Below are positions 1-10,989 of a DNA stretch of 64,000 bases, piece by piece. Position 1 is the first letter of the stretch, and every line of letters begins with the position of its first letter. The position numbers were made by a program, and so were the translations under genes. Under the pieces are notes generated by a model that was given only the letters and a program-made list of their open reading frames with translations, did no database searches and was not told the DNA's origin. Source of the DNA: Diorhabda sublineata. Lineage: Eukaryota > Arthropoda > Insecta > Coleoptera > Chrysomelidae. The stretch is taken from NCBI RefSeq assembly GCF_026230105.1, contig NC_079478.1:22769653-22833652 (forward strand), read 5' to 3'.

Positions 1-639
1 ATACTTTCTAATACAATGCTATTTTCCAAGTAATTACCGCTATCTATCTAGGTCAGGCCATTGGACGTACCACCTTAGTATGTGCTAAAATCCGGAGCAA
101 TATTTTCAACCTACTCAATTCACATGCAGTACTTATTTAGATTATCACATTCAGCTAAGTTATTGATAACTATGAATTAATTGATGCTTATAGATATTAT
201 TGGATGACAGGACAAATAATGCTTCAAATTAAATTTAATGTATGTTAGAAATCATTTCTCTACCATTTTCCGATATGTTGCATTCTAAAATTATATTTCA
301 AGCAGACAATTTGTGACCCTCACTTTAATTATAAAAATGTCTGCACATCATATTTCATCACAATTTATAATGCGGTAGTTTCATTTCCTTCCACTAGATA
401 TTCAATTTCAAAAGTAAAATTTCATTATACAGAAAATAATTGCACATTAAATTATGAAAGCAGCAAGTGGACTTGATGCATACAATATTTTTAGACACTG
501 AATAGATTACAAATGAGTATTCTTTTGAGAAATTGCTCCTTGCAGTATATATACTCGTATACTGTTTAAAAATATGGACAAAGGTTGTTTGAAAAGTTTT
601 CAATCTAACAAAGAAATGAGATATTTGTTCACATAATCA
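1..639. other. AT-rich stretch, nothing recognised
   Basis: No open frame here resembles a known family and I see no RNA gene, terminal repeat or array. The short minus-strand ORF around 394-603 has composition like its surroundings and is most likely chance. Confidence 0.5.
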
Positions 640-1160
640 TTTTTATTTTTCGACTAGTCTTCTATGAAATCTATACAATTAGTACAATGATTCTCCAACA
701 TCTCCATTATATTTGCCGTCTTTTTCCTCAAAATAAATGTTTTGAGGTAAGAAATAATGAAAATCTCTGGAAGCCAGATCTGGTAAATGCGGTGGTAAGT
801 TCACCAATTCGAAGTGCTAATCTTGAATTTCAGCCATGGCGATTACTAAAATGTAAGAAAGTGCGTTGTCCTGATGGAGACGTATTTTATTTTTCTTCAA
901 ATACGGTTGCTTTTTGCAGTTTCTCCGTTTCTCTTATCAACAAATGTTATTGAATTTTTGAAGATAACTGATCATCACAATCCTATAACTATTCCAAAAA
1001 AAAACGGTCACTTCTCTGGCCAATGAAACCGTTCTTGCCTTTTCGGACCTGGTTCGCTCTTTGCAATACACTTTTGTGACTGTTTTTAAATTTCTGAAGT
1101 AGAGTAGTAGGTCTACGTTTAATCTACAGTTATGTATAGACGCAAAAATCTTACTCATTT
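640..1160 (-). pseudogene. mariner transposase relic, central and C-terminal parts
   Basis: Two pieces of a mariner (D,D34D) transposase lie in order on the minus strand. At about 1090-937 the frame reads a degraded version of the stretch before the second catalytic Asp (FFWNSYRIVMISYLQK, compare the family pattern FWD..G.....Y). At about 815-645 it reads a degraded C-terminal block, LPPHLPDLASRDFHYF, which corresponds to the family's PYSPDLAPSDFHLF; the third catalytic Asp survives as SRD. The segment between them, which would carry the second catalytic Asp, is missing, and frames change between the pieces. I see no terminal inverted repeats. It lies directly downstream of the Jockey-like 3' end at 1230-1915. 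The family call rests on the C-terminal block; the central piece alone would be weak. Confidence 0.6.
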
Positions 1161-1229
1161 TGCTTGAACTTCTTCACTAAGTCTTGAAGAAAGTGAGTAA
1201 TTCTGCACCCAACGCGCAGCTAGAGAGAT

Positions 1230-1915
1230 ACAGAAAGAAAGAAATACTTTATATATAGAAAAAATTATTACAATTTGAAGACAGAAGCTTGTAAAAACTA
1301 TAAAACAAACATAAAAATATCTAGATAAAGATACAAATAAAATGAAATTTCAATATACAGAAGAAAACCACAATGAGTAACAAAATTGTAGGTGATAGTA
1401 ATATGTAATAATTAGTAAATAAGTCCTTAGCAAAATTAAACCAGTATGTAGCATGTCCGGAATTGAATATTCTTATCAGAATAGAAGTCGTTTGAGGGGA
1501 TGTTTACTTTCTAGTAAATTAAATTATTGCGGAATGCGGGAAAAGATGATATCGATTTGATTTCAAATGACAAGTGATTGTGCATTTTTTGCATTGTAAA
1601 ATATTGAACTCTTAACTAATTCTGAACGTGAAGTAGGTAGGTAAAGGTCGTTCTCCGCGGTCCCAAGTGGATCGACGAAATCTCTTAAATTAGAGAATCC
1701 TGCGTACGAATTTGGCAAACGGATTCAATGGAGAATAAGGAAGGAATAGTCAGAATTTTCAATATTTCAAAGAAGTTCCTGCAGTGAGCCTCGCTGTTTA
1801 GTTCAAATAAATATCTAACCGCTCTCTTTTGTAGTTTGAAGATTCGCTCAAATTGACTTGCACCACACGTAACCCGGGTGGGAAGGGCATATCAAGGATA
1901 CTACTCAATAAGGGC
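1230..1915 (-). pseudogene. Jockey-like non-LTR ORF2 C-terminus and 3' UTR
   Basis: Reading the minus strand from about 1910, the frame gives the post-RT region of a Jockey/CR1-like non-LTR retrotransposon: FERIFKLQKRAVRYLFELN followed by HCRNFFEILKILTIPSLF. These match the family pattern of LQKRA.R.I followed by C..LF..L.ILT.PSL. Stops interrupt the frame after that. The tail runs out at about 1235 in a TATATAAAGTATTTCTTTCT segment, the kind of 3' end seen in insect LINEs. About 220 bp (1400-1625, reverse complement) is clearly homologous to 52181-52400 on the plus strand, which shows that both are 3' ends of one repeat family. It is 5'-truncated, as expected of dead non-LTR copies. Confidence 0.7.
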
Positions 1916-2189
1916 ATAACAAAAGGTTAAGGAGGTGAATAAGTTCAGTTCTTTGGAAACTGATCCTAGTGCAAAACAGGAGGACCCTAATTTTTTAGAT
2001 AAGGCGGCAATATGCTACTCCAATTACAAGAAATTGCCCACATCAAGCGCTAAGAATTTCGCAGATTCAACGATGTCAATGATAATAATAAAAAAGGCAG
2101 CAATGTACTTTTATATGCTTACACAAGCATAAAGTCTTCAGTAGGTATATGGTGAGTACGTTCTTTTGATATACCGTTAGCCTCTTCTA

Positions 2190-3033
2190 CGAGGTCTGGC
2201 TATTAAATAACGAGACTGCGCGCCTTGAGGGTATCTAGATATCTTGTCTGTGCACGTCCCAAAACACGTTTCCGTCACTATTATAATATTCGTGCAGTAG
2301 CGTTTTGAAACGAACGTGTTTTTTTCTCGTCCTGAAAACCATGTGTGACGAAAAACAGGGGCAACGTATCAATCTCAAATTTCTCGTTAAATTGAAAAAA
2401 AAAATACCGACTGAGTGCTATAAATTATTGCAAAAGGCCTATGGGGATAATTCTCTATATCATTCGCGTGTTTTTGAGTGGTGTAAGCGCTTTAGTGAGG
2501 GCTGAGCGTGCAAATCAAAATTCAAGGCAATGTTGATCATTTTTTTCGACATTAACGGTATCGTGATGACTGAATGGATTCCAGAGTGTCAGACTGTCAA
2601 CCAGACTTACTATTTGTCAGTTTTAGCAACACTGCGAGAACGAGTTCGTAAGCAATGGCCCGAATTGTGGAAGAACAACTCGTGGATTTTGCACCAGGAC
2701 AACGCACCTGTCCATAACGCGCTATTTATGAAGCAGTATTTGGCCAGTGCTCGATCACCTGCCGTACTCACCAGATTTGGCACCGTGCACCTGTTTTGGT
2801 TTCGAAAGATAAAATCTGCTTTGGAAGTGACCCGATTTGAGTCGATGGAAGTGGTAAAGCAAAAAACGGATCCTAGAGGCCCCTACCAGAAGACTTCCAG
2901 CTTTAACAAAACGTATGGAAAGTGAGTGGCAAAGGAAGGGGATTATATTGAAAGGGAGCATTCAAATGTAGAATAATATTTATAATAAAACTCTTCTTCG
3001 TAACCAGTCTCATTATTCAATAGCCAGACCTCG
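2190..3033 (+). mobile_element. Internally deleted mariner element with TIRs and TA target duplication
   Basis: The element is bounded by inverted repeats of about 30 bp. The left end begins CGAGGTCTGGCTATT (2190) and the right end is its reverse complement ending at 3033, with only a few mismatches across the arms. TA dinucleotides flank both sides (2188-2189 and 3034-3035), as expected from mariner integration at TA. Total length is 844 bp against about 1.3 kb for an intact mariner, so roughly a third has been lost, mostly from the middle of the transposase. A second copy of the same family survives as a C-terminal scrap at 49960-50130. Confidence 0.92.
2341..2925 (+). pseudogene. mariner transposase, internally deleted
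   Basis: The frame opens with MCDEKQGQRINLKFLVKLKK, the N-terminal helix-turn-helix of a mariner transposase, and runs to FEWCKRFSEG at 2502. A single TGA (2503-2505) follows, after which the same frame continues as a later part of the protein (FFDINGIV, then QTVNQTYYLSVL). About 150 residues, including the first catalytic Asp, are therefore missing. The second catalytic Asp is intact in WILHQDNAPVHNAL. After that a frameshift scrambles the third site; in the shifted frame LPYSPDLAP is readable but the catalytic Asp position is Thr. About 195 codons remain of the usual 340-350. The protein is dead, but the TIRs could still be moved by a related transposase. Confidence 0.9.
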
Positions 3034-3995
3034 TATATCTCTAACCTTGACTGAACAAAAATATTCATTTAATGACAGTTCGACACTCAATTTTCTTCAC
3101 ATTAACTTACACAGTCAGGCAGAAAATAAAATAAAAAATAACAGAAATCCTGGTGATAATCGTTCAATGCATGCGTACTCATATTTCACAACTCAACTGC
3201 TGACATAACACATCGTATATAGCAAACTCGTAAATATACTAATAGGTATCTTGGATTGCGATTTAAGTTATAGTTTGTTTATTATAATTAGCCTCAGGTT
3301 TATCTATATCAAAATGTTTTTTACCATGTATCATTCCCAAGTTAGTCTCTTAGTCTCTTTATCGCAATATAACTCTTGAAACATGTTCCATTTCCTCGTT
3401 GTAAATTGAACAATTGTTGAAGTTTGCCACTCTATTATATTATTCGTTATTAATCTCGAGTTCAATTCCATAATATATTATTTATCAAGTTCACAAAGTT
3501 TGTGATGTTGATCATTCGATTTTCTCTTCACAATGTTTTTAATGTTGATCATTCGATTTTCCCGTAGCTTCAGCTTCTAGAATGAATATCAGAAGAATTT
3601 AAGAGCTCACGCATTCGATAATATATTGAAGTTTCGTGCCTGTCAGATTTTCACATTTTCTCACATTTTTTTGTTTCCTGGTTTACTCTGGACGCTCTGG
3701 AGAACATCTCGAAATGACTCCATTTTTCAATATGTAGACTTGGTGAAACTCATATTTTATTAGCAAGAGATAATTCAGTTACTACGAAATATTATGTAAT
3801 AAGTACGTTATCTAGAGTGTGGTTCTCTATCGAATAGAGTTAAATCGTAGAAGTGACAAAATAAAATTGGGAATAAAGTGAAAATCTATAATTATCAGAA
3901 ATTTCAGAAATATCTGGTGTAAGCGGTCCTTATGTAGGGAATAAATTCTCTATCGCAAGTTTAATGTCTTCTTAAAAATCTGAGCGAAGACCAAC
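3034..3995. other. AT-rich stretch with a small tandem duplication
   Basis: No gene is recognised. At 3490-3563 a unit of about 37 bp occurs twice in tandem; both copies contain TGTTGATCATTCGATTTT and differ at a few positions. Confidence 0.6.
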
Positions 3996-3999
3996 TAAG

Positions 4000-4320
4000 G
4001 ATATATGAGAAGAGAATAATTAGGAAAATTCAAGGACCAGTAAAACTTGGAAATCATGAGTATGGAAGACTTATTAACTATGAAATCAAGAATATATTAG
4101 AAACTGAGGATAAAGTAAACGGAATTAAAGTAAAAAGATTATGGTGGTACGGACACATTGAAATACTGGAGAAACAACCGAGGATAAGGAAAATTATAGA
4201 ATAGAGACAAAATAAGAATAGATTACCTGGAGGACCAAAAAATAGATGGGAATCTGTACGTGACTACAACAGTCGATGCTGTAAAAACATGTATTTAGCT
4301 GTAATTAAGTAGTGATAAAA
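4000..4320 (+). pseudogene. Non-LTR retrotransposon ORF2 C-terminal fragment
   Basis: The plus strand reads LRIYEKRIIRKIQGPVKLG, then EYGRLINYEIKNIL, then IKVKRLWWYGHIE and GGPKNRWESV. This series (R-R-I-GP, EYR-R-N-EL, RLRW-GH, GRP-RW) is the conserved post-RT tail of a broad class of arthropod endonuclease/reverse-transcriptase non-LTR elements. One in-frame TAG interrupts it near 4203. The RT core and endonuclease are absent, so this is a 5'-truncated dead copy. I cannot assign a clade from the tail alone. Confidence 0.65.
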
Positions 4321-4949
4321 TGTAGGCCAACCTCCCACAAAATACAGGGTCAAAAAGGCTCAATTTGATTAGATACAATTTTAGAAGAAGTAATTAGTCT
4401 TATATGTAAATATAAGTACATTATCCGGAATAAAATGATCACATTCCAGCACGTAACTTTCAACTTACTGTGTTTAAAACTGATGAAGCAAAATTTGATC
4501 AGCTTTCGGTAAAATTTATGTTCTCATGCAAAACAAATTTAAAAATCATTCAATTCTTAGCAATTTTTGAGCAGGGTACTTAGAAAAGAAGAAAAAGTTG
4601 TTGCACTATTTACTTTACTATACAGTAAGAAATATTTCCCACAAATTTGAAGGTAATGGTTGAGTGAGGCTAGATTAGGTTAAGATTCATACTGCGGGTA
4701 AGTGTCCAATCATTTTGATGGGTAGTGAAAAAATGGCGCCTGCTATTGTTAATGACAAGGGCTTGAAGTTACACATCACTGATTTGAAATTTTTCACTCG
4801 AAGCCTGTAATACTAAATAATACTGCCCCCTGATAAATTTTTCTCGCTTGCAGTACATGCTACCATCTTCCGAAGTATTCGCTGTGATGAAATATAGAGG
4901 TGCAATACTAAATCGACACTATAGATATACCGCATTATCAGTCTGCTAA

Positions 4950-5525
4950 AACGTCAGGGGTGTCATATAAAGCGATAAAGGCTAAAATGGTGAGCTCTAA
5001 GCTTGTATGGTAACTAGAGAAACTGGTAAGTGACAGGTCCAGCTTGTTTGAGTGTGATCACCTGGGCAGCAAGAGCATCAACAAGGTTGATTTGCTAGCT
5101 GGGTTGGTATCAGCAAATATTTCAATGAGTTGAACATCCATTTTAGGTGTAGTCAAAAGTGTTGCTATTATATGTTCTAGCAGTCAGCTCGTCTTCTGCC
5201 TCTCTTACAAAACAACCTTGGACCGGTGCGATATTCGACTGGTACAATGCCTTTTAGCCAAATACGGTCATACATGAAGTGATATCTACAATATATGCGT
5301 CATGGAAAAGCCGGAATGCTGCTGGGACATAGAAAAGAAATAAACTGCAAATCATGTCATAAATGGGTGCTCAGAACTCACACGTACTGCGTCCAGATAC
5401 TGTAGAAAGCCTCATAGTTTGCCTAATGATATCAAAAGGCTCAATCCTGATCATCGGCCTTTGGTAGTGCTTAATCCAATTCAATTATCAACCAGACGGA
5501 GTAGATTTATACAGTAGAAAAAAAA
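4950..5525 (+). pseudogene. I-like non-LTR RNase H and C-terminal relic
   Basis: The plus strand contains, with frame changes, the remains of an RNase H domain and the region behind it. AKMVSSKLVW lies where the domain's SKLV-C element should be. A degraded SPGH..I.GN..ADLLAG loop follows near 5065-5100, then a degraded copy of the segment where related elements read LTGHC.L..H (LVQCLLAKYGHT near 5270). The last part (LPNDIKRLNPDHRPLVVLN) fits the C-terminal tail. Stops and shifts are frequent. The same type of domain is found, better preserved, on the minus strand at 36190-36790. The call depends on the order of several weak matches. Confidence 0.45.
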
Positions 5526-5967
5526 ATTGTAGAACTACGTTATAATGCTACTGGAACATTGCGTTTTATATCGTTTCCTAATTTTTTTCATTAATTTTGG
5601 GTGTAGTTTTTATGTTTTTCAGTGATAGTTTCTTATAACTTTTAATTAGAGTTCATTTGGTATAATTTTATAACACTTACCGATGCCTTTTCTGGGAACA
5701 AGTTGTGTTGACACTGAACTACCGCTGACGGTGAAAGTTAGTAGAAATACTGAAACAAACAATTCGAATTAATAATTTAATTAATACCTGTACCTTAAAT
5801 TAAACCGAAATCTGCACATGAATTAACAATTTTGTAAACAGACACCTTCATCAATATTTCATTAAAATTTCCAGAAATTTCATAACATTTATCTGGTTAG
5901 GGGATTAGAAGCTTTAGAGATGTTTTTAATATGCTAACACGAGTAGTGCTACTACTATTTTTCTTGA

Positions 5968-6357
5968 ATGATAATCTATTTGAATTCAAAAAAAAAACGT
6001 CGCTTTAAACATATGTTGCTCGCGAATTTCACCCAACCGGAGAAAATCAACTTACAAGTGTATAGTTCGTTCATTGGAAAGGTGTTGAAGCAAGATATAA
6101 TGCATAAGAAATTCATTCAACAAAATATTATTCCACATTCGTTGAATATGACCTTGGTTGAATCTGTATATAGGGTAATTCCTGATTTCCTTTATAATGG
6201 ATCGATGACTATTCAAGAGAATTTGAAATGCTCGTGCCAAAAGTGCTCCTCCGAGAACATCGAATATATGATTGACAAAAAGAAGATTGAAAACAAAATG
6301 TTAGTGTTCATAGTTGACAAAAGAGTGACTTTGACCACACACTCAATCATACCATAG
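5968..6357 (+). CDS. Unrecognised 129-codon ORF with a Cys cluster
   Basis: This is a complete ATG-to-TAG frame of 129 codons, long for such AT-rich DNA and visibly richer in G and C than its flanks. I do not recognise the protein. It starts Lys/Arg-rich (NSKKKRRFKHM, residues 6-16) and is mostly polar in the middle. It carries a tight cysteine cluster, CSCQKCSS, at about residues 88-95, and ends in a short hydrophobic and Thr-rich tail. No signal peptide or membrane segment is evident. A 24-26 bp sequence ending in GTTAC, shared with position 34195, lies about 45 bp downstream. It may be an exon of a host gene, a captured gene of an insect DNA virus or large transposon, or a chance ORF. Confidence 0.35.
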   Translation: MIIYLNSKKKRRFKHMLLANFTQPEKINLQVYSSFIGKVLKQDIMHKKFIQQNIIPHSLNMTLVESVYRVIPDFLYNGSMTIQENLKCSCQKCSSENIEYMIDKKKIENKMLVFIVDKRVTLTTHSIIP

Positions 6358-7902
6358 CAAGCAGATGACTCCAAAACCGCAATAGGAACAAACCAATATC
6401 CAGTGTAACATGCCATTCGGTTCGTTACGTTTTGCTTTAAATATTTTGAATATTTAATACGTGAAATTGTTCACGTATTGTGGCTCAGTAGTCACTTCTA
6501 TTTTAACTATAACGTTCAAGTTTTTGGAGAAATAATTTTTTGTCGACCTCTCTCTCTAATCGAAAAAATTAATGAAATCTCGGTAGCTATTCTTAAACGT
6601 CCTCTATCTATAAATATTCCACAGCTTGAGTTTGAAATAAAAGTGAATTAAGTAACTTTGTGGTGATACTATTCTTTATATTCGCTGGTAAGTATTACTA
6701 ATATCTCTAAGTTTGCTTTTTAAATATAGTGCTCACAAAATTCCCATTATCTTTTATTTTAAACATATTTATGAAGTCATTTCCGTATAAATTCGTATTT
6801 TCTATTCATTTATGGAAAAGAACGGATAGAATAGAATAGATTCCTGTATGGTTGTATTTTGAAAAAAATATAAATTCTTATACTCGTTCTTCTTCAGTAA
6901 TTTCCATCTGTGTTCCCGTTTTTTTCCATATTTTTTTCCGCAGTTCTACAGCTGCCATCAGAAAGGAACCAACCGAGGCATCACCCTCAACACACCAAAT
7001 TTCAATCCAGGAACTTGGAATTCAGTTGAATGCTGCAATGATCTCGGCTTTCCATAGATAAGTCCCCAGTTTATAGGGCGTTTCCAGCTTTCTCCTTTTT
7101 TTTATTTTTTTTACTTCGCTTCTTTTTTTTCTTTTTTACATTTGAAACTGTTTTTGTAAAGATTCATTTGAGGTCCTTCTACATCAAACAATACTTTTCG
7201 ATAAATTTTTTAAATTGAGTTTTTTAACTTATATGAAGGTATACTCGATGCGGGCATTGTCCTATATGAATCAAATTTGTCTTCTTTTGCAGGATTGCTT
7301 GAGAAAGCCTACCGAATAGGCTTTTGCTGCAAATTTGCCGCATCTTGTTCCTCTAAAAAGTTAAATATATGATAGTTCCTAGGATCAACATCAATTGAAT
7401 TGTTATTTTATGAGGACTATAAAAAATAATTTTTTGTTCTAAAATGCTTACTTCTTCATCACAAGGTTTATAAAGAACAAATTCACCACCAAAAAAAGTC
7501 GAATAGGATCGAATCCACTTCAATGTTTTTGAAAACATTTAGAACTTCAGTACTTGAATTCTTTCACAGGTATTTGTGTAAAATAATGTTTTGCAATACT
7601 ATTAAAAACAACAAAATTGCTCTATCACCTTTTAAAAATATCGCGGATAAACTTACCACTTGCTTCTCAAGAAAGGAATTGATAAGTTTTATGGAAGCCG
7701 AAAGGTTCTAACTGTTGATTGATAAGGATTAGTGATATCTGAAGTCTAATGCAAAAGCTTCGTGTTCAAAAACAATTGTTAATTGAGAAGTATCATAAAT
7801 ATTCATAAATTTGAGTGAATATGCATAGAAACTAGCAATAATGCAAGAATAATCATAAATTTAACAAAATATAATGTCAAATTTGTCAAATATGTTTAGA
7901 TA
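6358..7902. other. AT-rich stretch, one possible splice acceptor and exon
   Basis: No recognisable gene. A strong polypyrimidine tract ending in CAG (6941-6943) is followed by a 37-codon open stretch to TAG at 7055-7057 with cysteines in a C..CC pattern (NSVECCNDLGFP at its end). An exon-like donor (CGCTG|GTAAGT, 6684-6694) lies upstream, but its hydrophobic reading frame has no ATG after its last stop. Long T-rich runs occupy 7080-7140. Confidence 0.3.
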
Positions 7903-9184
7903 CGAGGCATATTTTTTAAGTAAGTACCGTTTTGGAAATTAAAAAAGGAAGAGCAAAGATATCACAATAATTTTATTTTTACATGAAAGCCTGTACCTTA
8001 ATCTACTGTTCTACATAATTTCCGTGAATATTGAGGCGGCACTTGTCATAAGGTGGCACCAGTTTTTGAATACCCTCCTCATAAAATTCTGCCGCCTGAC
8101 TTGTTAACCACTGTATCACAACTGTTTTGATTTCGTTATCGTCTTGAAGACGCTGACCGCCCAAGTATTTCTTCAAGTGCAGGAACAAATGGTAGTCGCT
8201 GGGCGCCAGATCAGGGCTGTAGAAAGGATGATCTAGAGTTTACCATTGAAAAGATTTGATGAGATCTTTGGTCCGATTAGCCACATAGTGGACGGGCAAT
8301 GTCATGCATCAAAACGATACCCAACTTTCCACGTCTTTTGTTCTGGATTGCACGACGCAGATTGTTTAATGTCTCACAATAAGACGCTGCATTGATTGTC
8401 TCATTACAAGGCACTAGCAATACTCCTTTTCTGACCCAAAAAACTGTGGACATGATTTTACGGGCAGAAATTTTTTGCTTAGACTTTACTTTTTTGGGTG
8501 ATGATGAATGTCGCCATTCCGTGGAGTGTTGTTTCGATTGTGGTGTGAAGTAAGCCACCCATGTTTCATCACCAGTAACAATTTGGTCTAAGAAATCTCC
8601 ACCTTCATTGTGGTACCGCTCAAGGAAAGTCAATGCACTGCCTAAACGTTGGGTTTTGTGCAAAAATTTCCGGTAGTTCTCGGTCACAATGCGATATAGA
8701 ACACTACGAGAATATTGAGGAAAGTAGTCACACAATGATGAAATTGTAAAGCGTCTGTATTCTCTCACCTTTTCGTCCACTTTCTGCACCAAATCTTCAT
8801 TAACGAATGAAGGACGCCCACTCCGTTCTTCATCATGCACATTTATGAGGCCATCTTTAAATGCTCTCACCCATTTCCTTACCATTTCATCAATCATAAT
8901 GTTTTGTCCGTAAGCTTCACAGATCTCACGATGAATATCGATTGGTTTTACGCCTTTAGCACTAAGAAATCGTATAACAGCCCGTACTTCACAATCGGCG
9001 GGACTCACGATTGTCGGAGGCATCTTAAACACTCAGTAAACAACGTAGACAGTGAAGAATCAGACTGTAATGGCGTCAGTGCGTGGACTAGAGATGTAGC
9101 TACCAGCGCGCATGTGCGGAACGCCGACCTTGGGGTTGCGGCGGCGGAATCGCAAAGCGGTACTTACTTAAAAAATTAGCCTCG
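7903..9184 (-). mobile_element. Near-complete mariner element (1282 bp)
   Basis: Inverted repeats of about 28 bp delimit the element: the left end begins CGAGGCATATTTTTTAAGT at 7903, and the right end reads as its complement (TACTTACTTAAAAAATTAGC...) up to 9184. TA dinucleotides flank both sides (7901-7902 and 9185-9186). The length of 1282 bp is that of a full mariner, and the single ORF runs on the minus strand through most of it. The TIRs differ from those of the mariners at 2190, 26597 and 30446, so it is a separate lineage. Confidence 0.93.
8003..9032 (-). pseudogene. mariner transposase with intact D,D,D residues, one frameshift and one stop
   Basis: The ORF begins MFKMPPTIVSPADCEVRAV at 9032 and gives 251 uninterrupted codons: a helix-turn-helix region (AVIRFLSAKGVKPIDIHREI), a second DNA-binding part with HDEERSGRPS (residues 66-75), then the catalytic core. 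The first catalytic Asp is D155 in TGDETW and the second is D244 in LMHDIARP. Immediately after that a frameshift near 8303 breaks the frame. In the shifted frame the protein continues through VANRTKDLIKSFQW, one TAA, and YSPDLAPSDYHLF, with the third Asp intact and 34-residue-type spacing, ending in the normal C-terminus GNYVEQ at 8006. Two lesions thus separate it from a full-length protein, which implies fairly recent activity. Confidence 0.9.
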
Positions 9185-10580
9185 TATATGAGCCACAGTT
9201 AAATATTCACAAATTCTAGAAACAAAATAATATTTATATAATGTAATCAATCCTAGTCTTTAATATTATTGTTTGAAATCAATATTAATAAACTCATTTT
9301 GAAAATCACGGAAAAACCAATATTCCGAAGCAGACCGATCCACTAATAACACACAAACAAATATGGAAATACCAGTAATTCGTGAACGAAACAACTGTGT
9401 TGTTTAATAATCGCGATCCTTGAGTAGCAATCAATTCAATTATATGAGTTGTCATTTTGAAAACTTAAGTAGCCCATAACTGCGAAACGAAGACACATTA
9501 ATTTTAACTTTCAACATAATTTTTATATGTTCCACTCATTCAAGATGCATTCAATTCCTGGACACTCTGTTTTATGTCTCACTTTACCTTCAATTTCGTT
9601 ATGACATTCACTTTAAAAGGTAGATAGTTGTTTGTGAGAATAACAGAGACAACTTTTATTGCATTGAGTTGGATATAGTATCCCTAACGGCAATTTTATA
9701 ATAGAAGTTGCATGACAGAAAGTTTCGTAGCATTCAACCGCATATTCCAGCCGTGGCAGACGAATAATCTGTCAATTAAATAATAATTTATCATAGGTGA
9801 GTTGATAAGTATACATAGTTGGAGAATGCTTACTCAGAGCCGTTATAATTTCGTATTACAAATTATTTAAGTTGTTTCTATAACTAAACATTACTTGTTA
9901 ATATTTCGATTTGTATTGAAAAGTAAAGTGAGTTTTGTCAAATGAATGGCGAGTCGTGGTATACAGGCTACACCGTTACTTCAAAATAATCTCAAAATAT
10001 AGGGTGATTGATTAGTGTCATGAAGTTCAATGCCTCCTTTGTCCTTTGAGATGTCGATTTGAAAATCTGTGGAAATATAGTCATCATTAGTCTTCACATC
10101 TTATAATGATTTGCAATTTCACATCCTATATTGTATGTCATAATTGGAATCAAGTCGACTTGCCAATCATACAATATAGGATTATGATGTTCTAGGGAGT
10201 ATGAAGGAAGTTATTACCAATCTACGTGTACAAAGTGGAACTTATTTCAATAAAAGAGGTATTTAGCTTACAAAAAATTCCTAAATACATCGCAGGATTT
10301 AAATGTTCATCAACAGAATATGGTCCTACTATATATTTACCAAAATTACTTCCAAACTCATTCTAAAACCATCTAGTTTGATTGTATCACTACGTGATAT
10401 GGATTAGTTGGTGAATAATAGTAAAAATTTCAAGCTCTTCCCCACCCCCTTATTCAAAATCTACTCTGCATTTTTTAGGGGTTAAAACTACGCCTTATCG
10501 TGAAAGTTTGAAAACCTTCGCTTTTAGCATATATTTGAGTAGAATACAGTTTAAATTAATCATTCGTAGATCTGTTGATA
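9185..10580. other. AT-rich stretch with a nested dyad structure
   Basis: No gene is recognised. AAAACTTAAGTAGC at about 9458-9472 also occurs in the mariner-type right end at 34810-34833 and may be a worn solo TIR. At 10124-10181 a perfect 14-bp inverted repeat (TCCTATATTGTATG) encloses a loop that itself holds a perfect 12-bp palindrome, CAAGTCGACTTG (10151-10162). Confidence 0.55.
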
Positions 10581-10659
10581 TTCTCAAACATTGATAAATC
10601 GGACCCATGCAACTCCTCCAAAGACCATCCTCCAAGGGTAGTAATATAGGAAGCTTTTT

Positions 10660-10899
10660 TCAAAGAAACTTATTATAATCTCGTTTTTTATGAAAATTGG
10701 TAAATTTCTGTAAAACTTTGCAATGATGCGCATTTTTGAAATTCTTATCATGTGCGCTAACAGAAAGAGCAGTCTCACCCAAAGTAGAATCTAGTTCAGC
10801 TTTTATATTCGTTGAACTAAGTCCTTTCAAATAGAAATATTGTATCACATAACGATGACAAATTTTTTTCATGTTCACAAATTCAGTGATTACGTTCAC
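10660..10899 (-). pseudogene. mariner transposase N-terminal fragment
   Basis: The minus strand reads ICHRYVIQYFYLKGLSSTNI, then KAELDSTLGETALS. This is the helix-turn-helix N-terminus of a mariner group whose pattern is EHRYVIK.L.LKGL.P..I...L...LGE.APS. The same block, equally worn, opens the relic at 32299 (DNIGHRYVTQDLYL ... ERDSTLSETGP). After about 45 residues the similarity ends. No TIRs are visible, and the fragment lies just beyond the end of the piggyBac relic. Confidence 0.6.
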
Positions 10900-10989
10900 T
10901 ATTGATGGAAAATAAATACTAAACTACATGGTATCTCCAAACTTGAACCATATGCTGTATAGATTATATACTTTCCAATACAGTGATAT

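Noticed and set aside
8835..9179. 114-codon plus-strand ORF
   Set aside because: It lies antisense to the mariner transposase and across its TIR.
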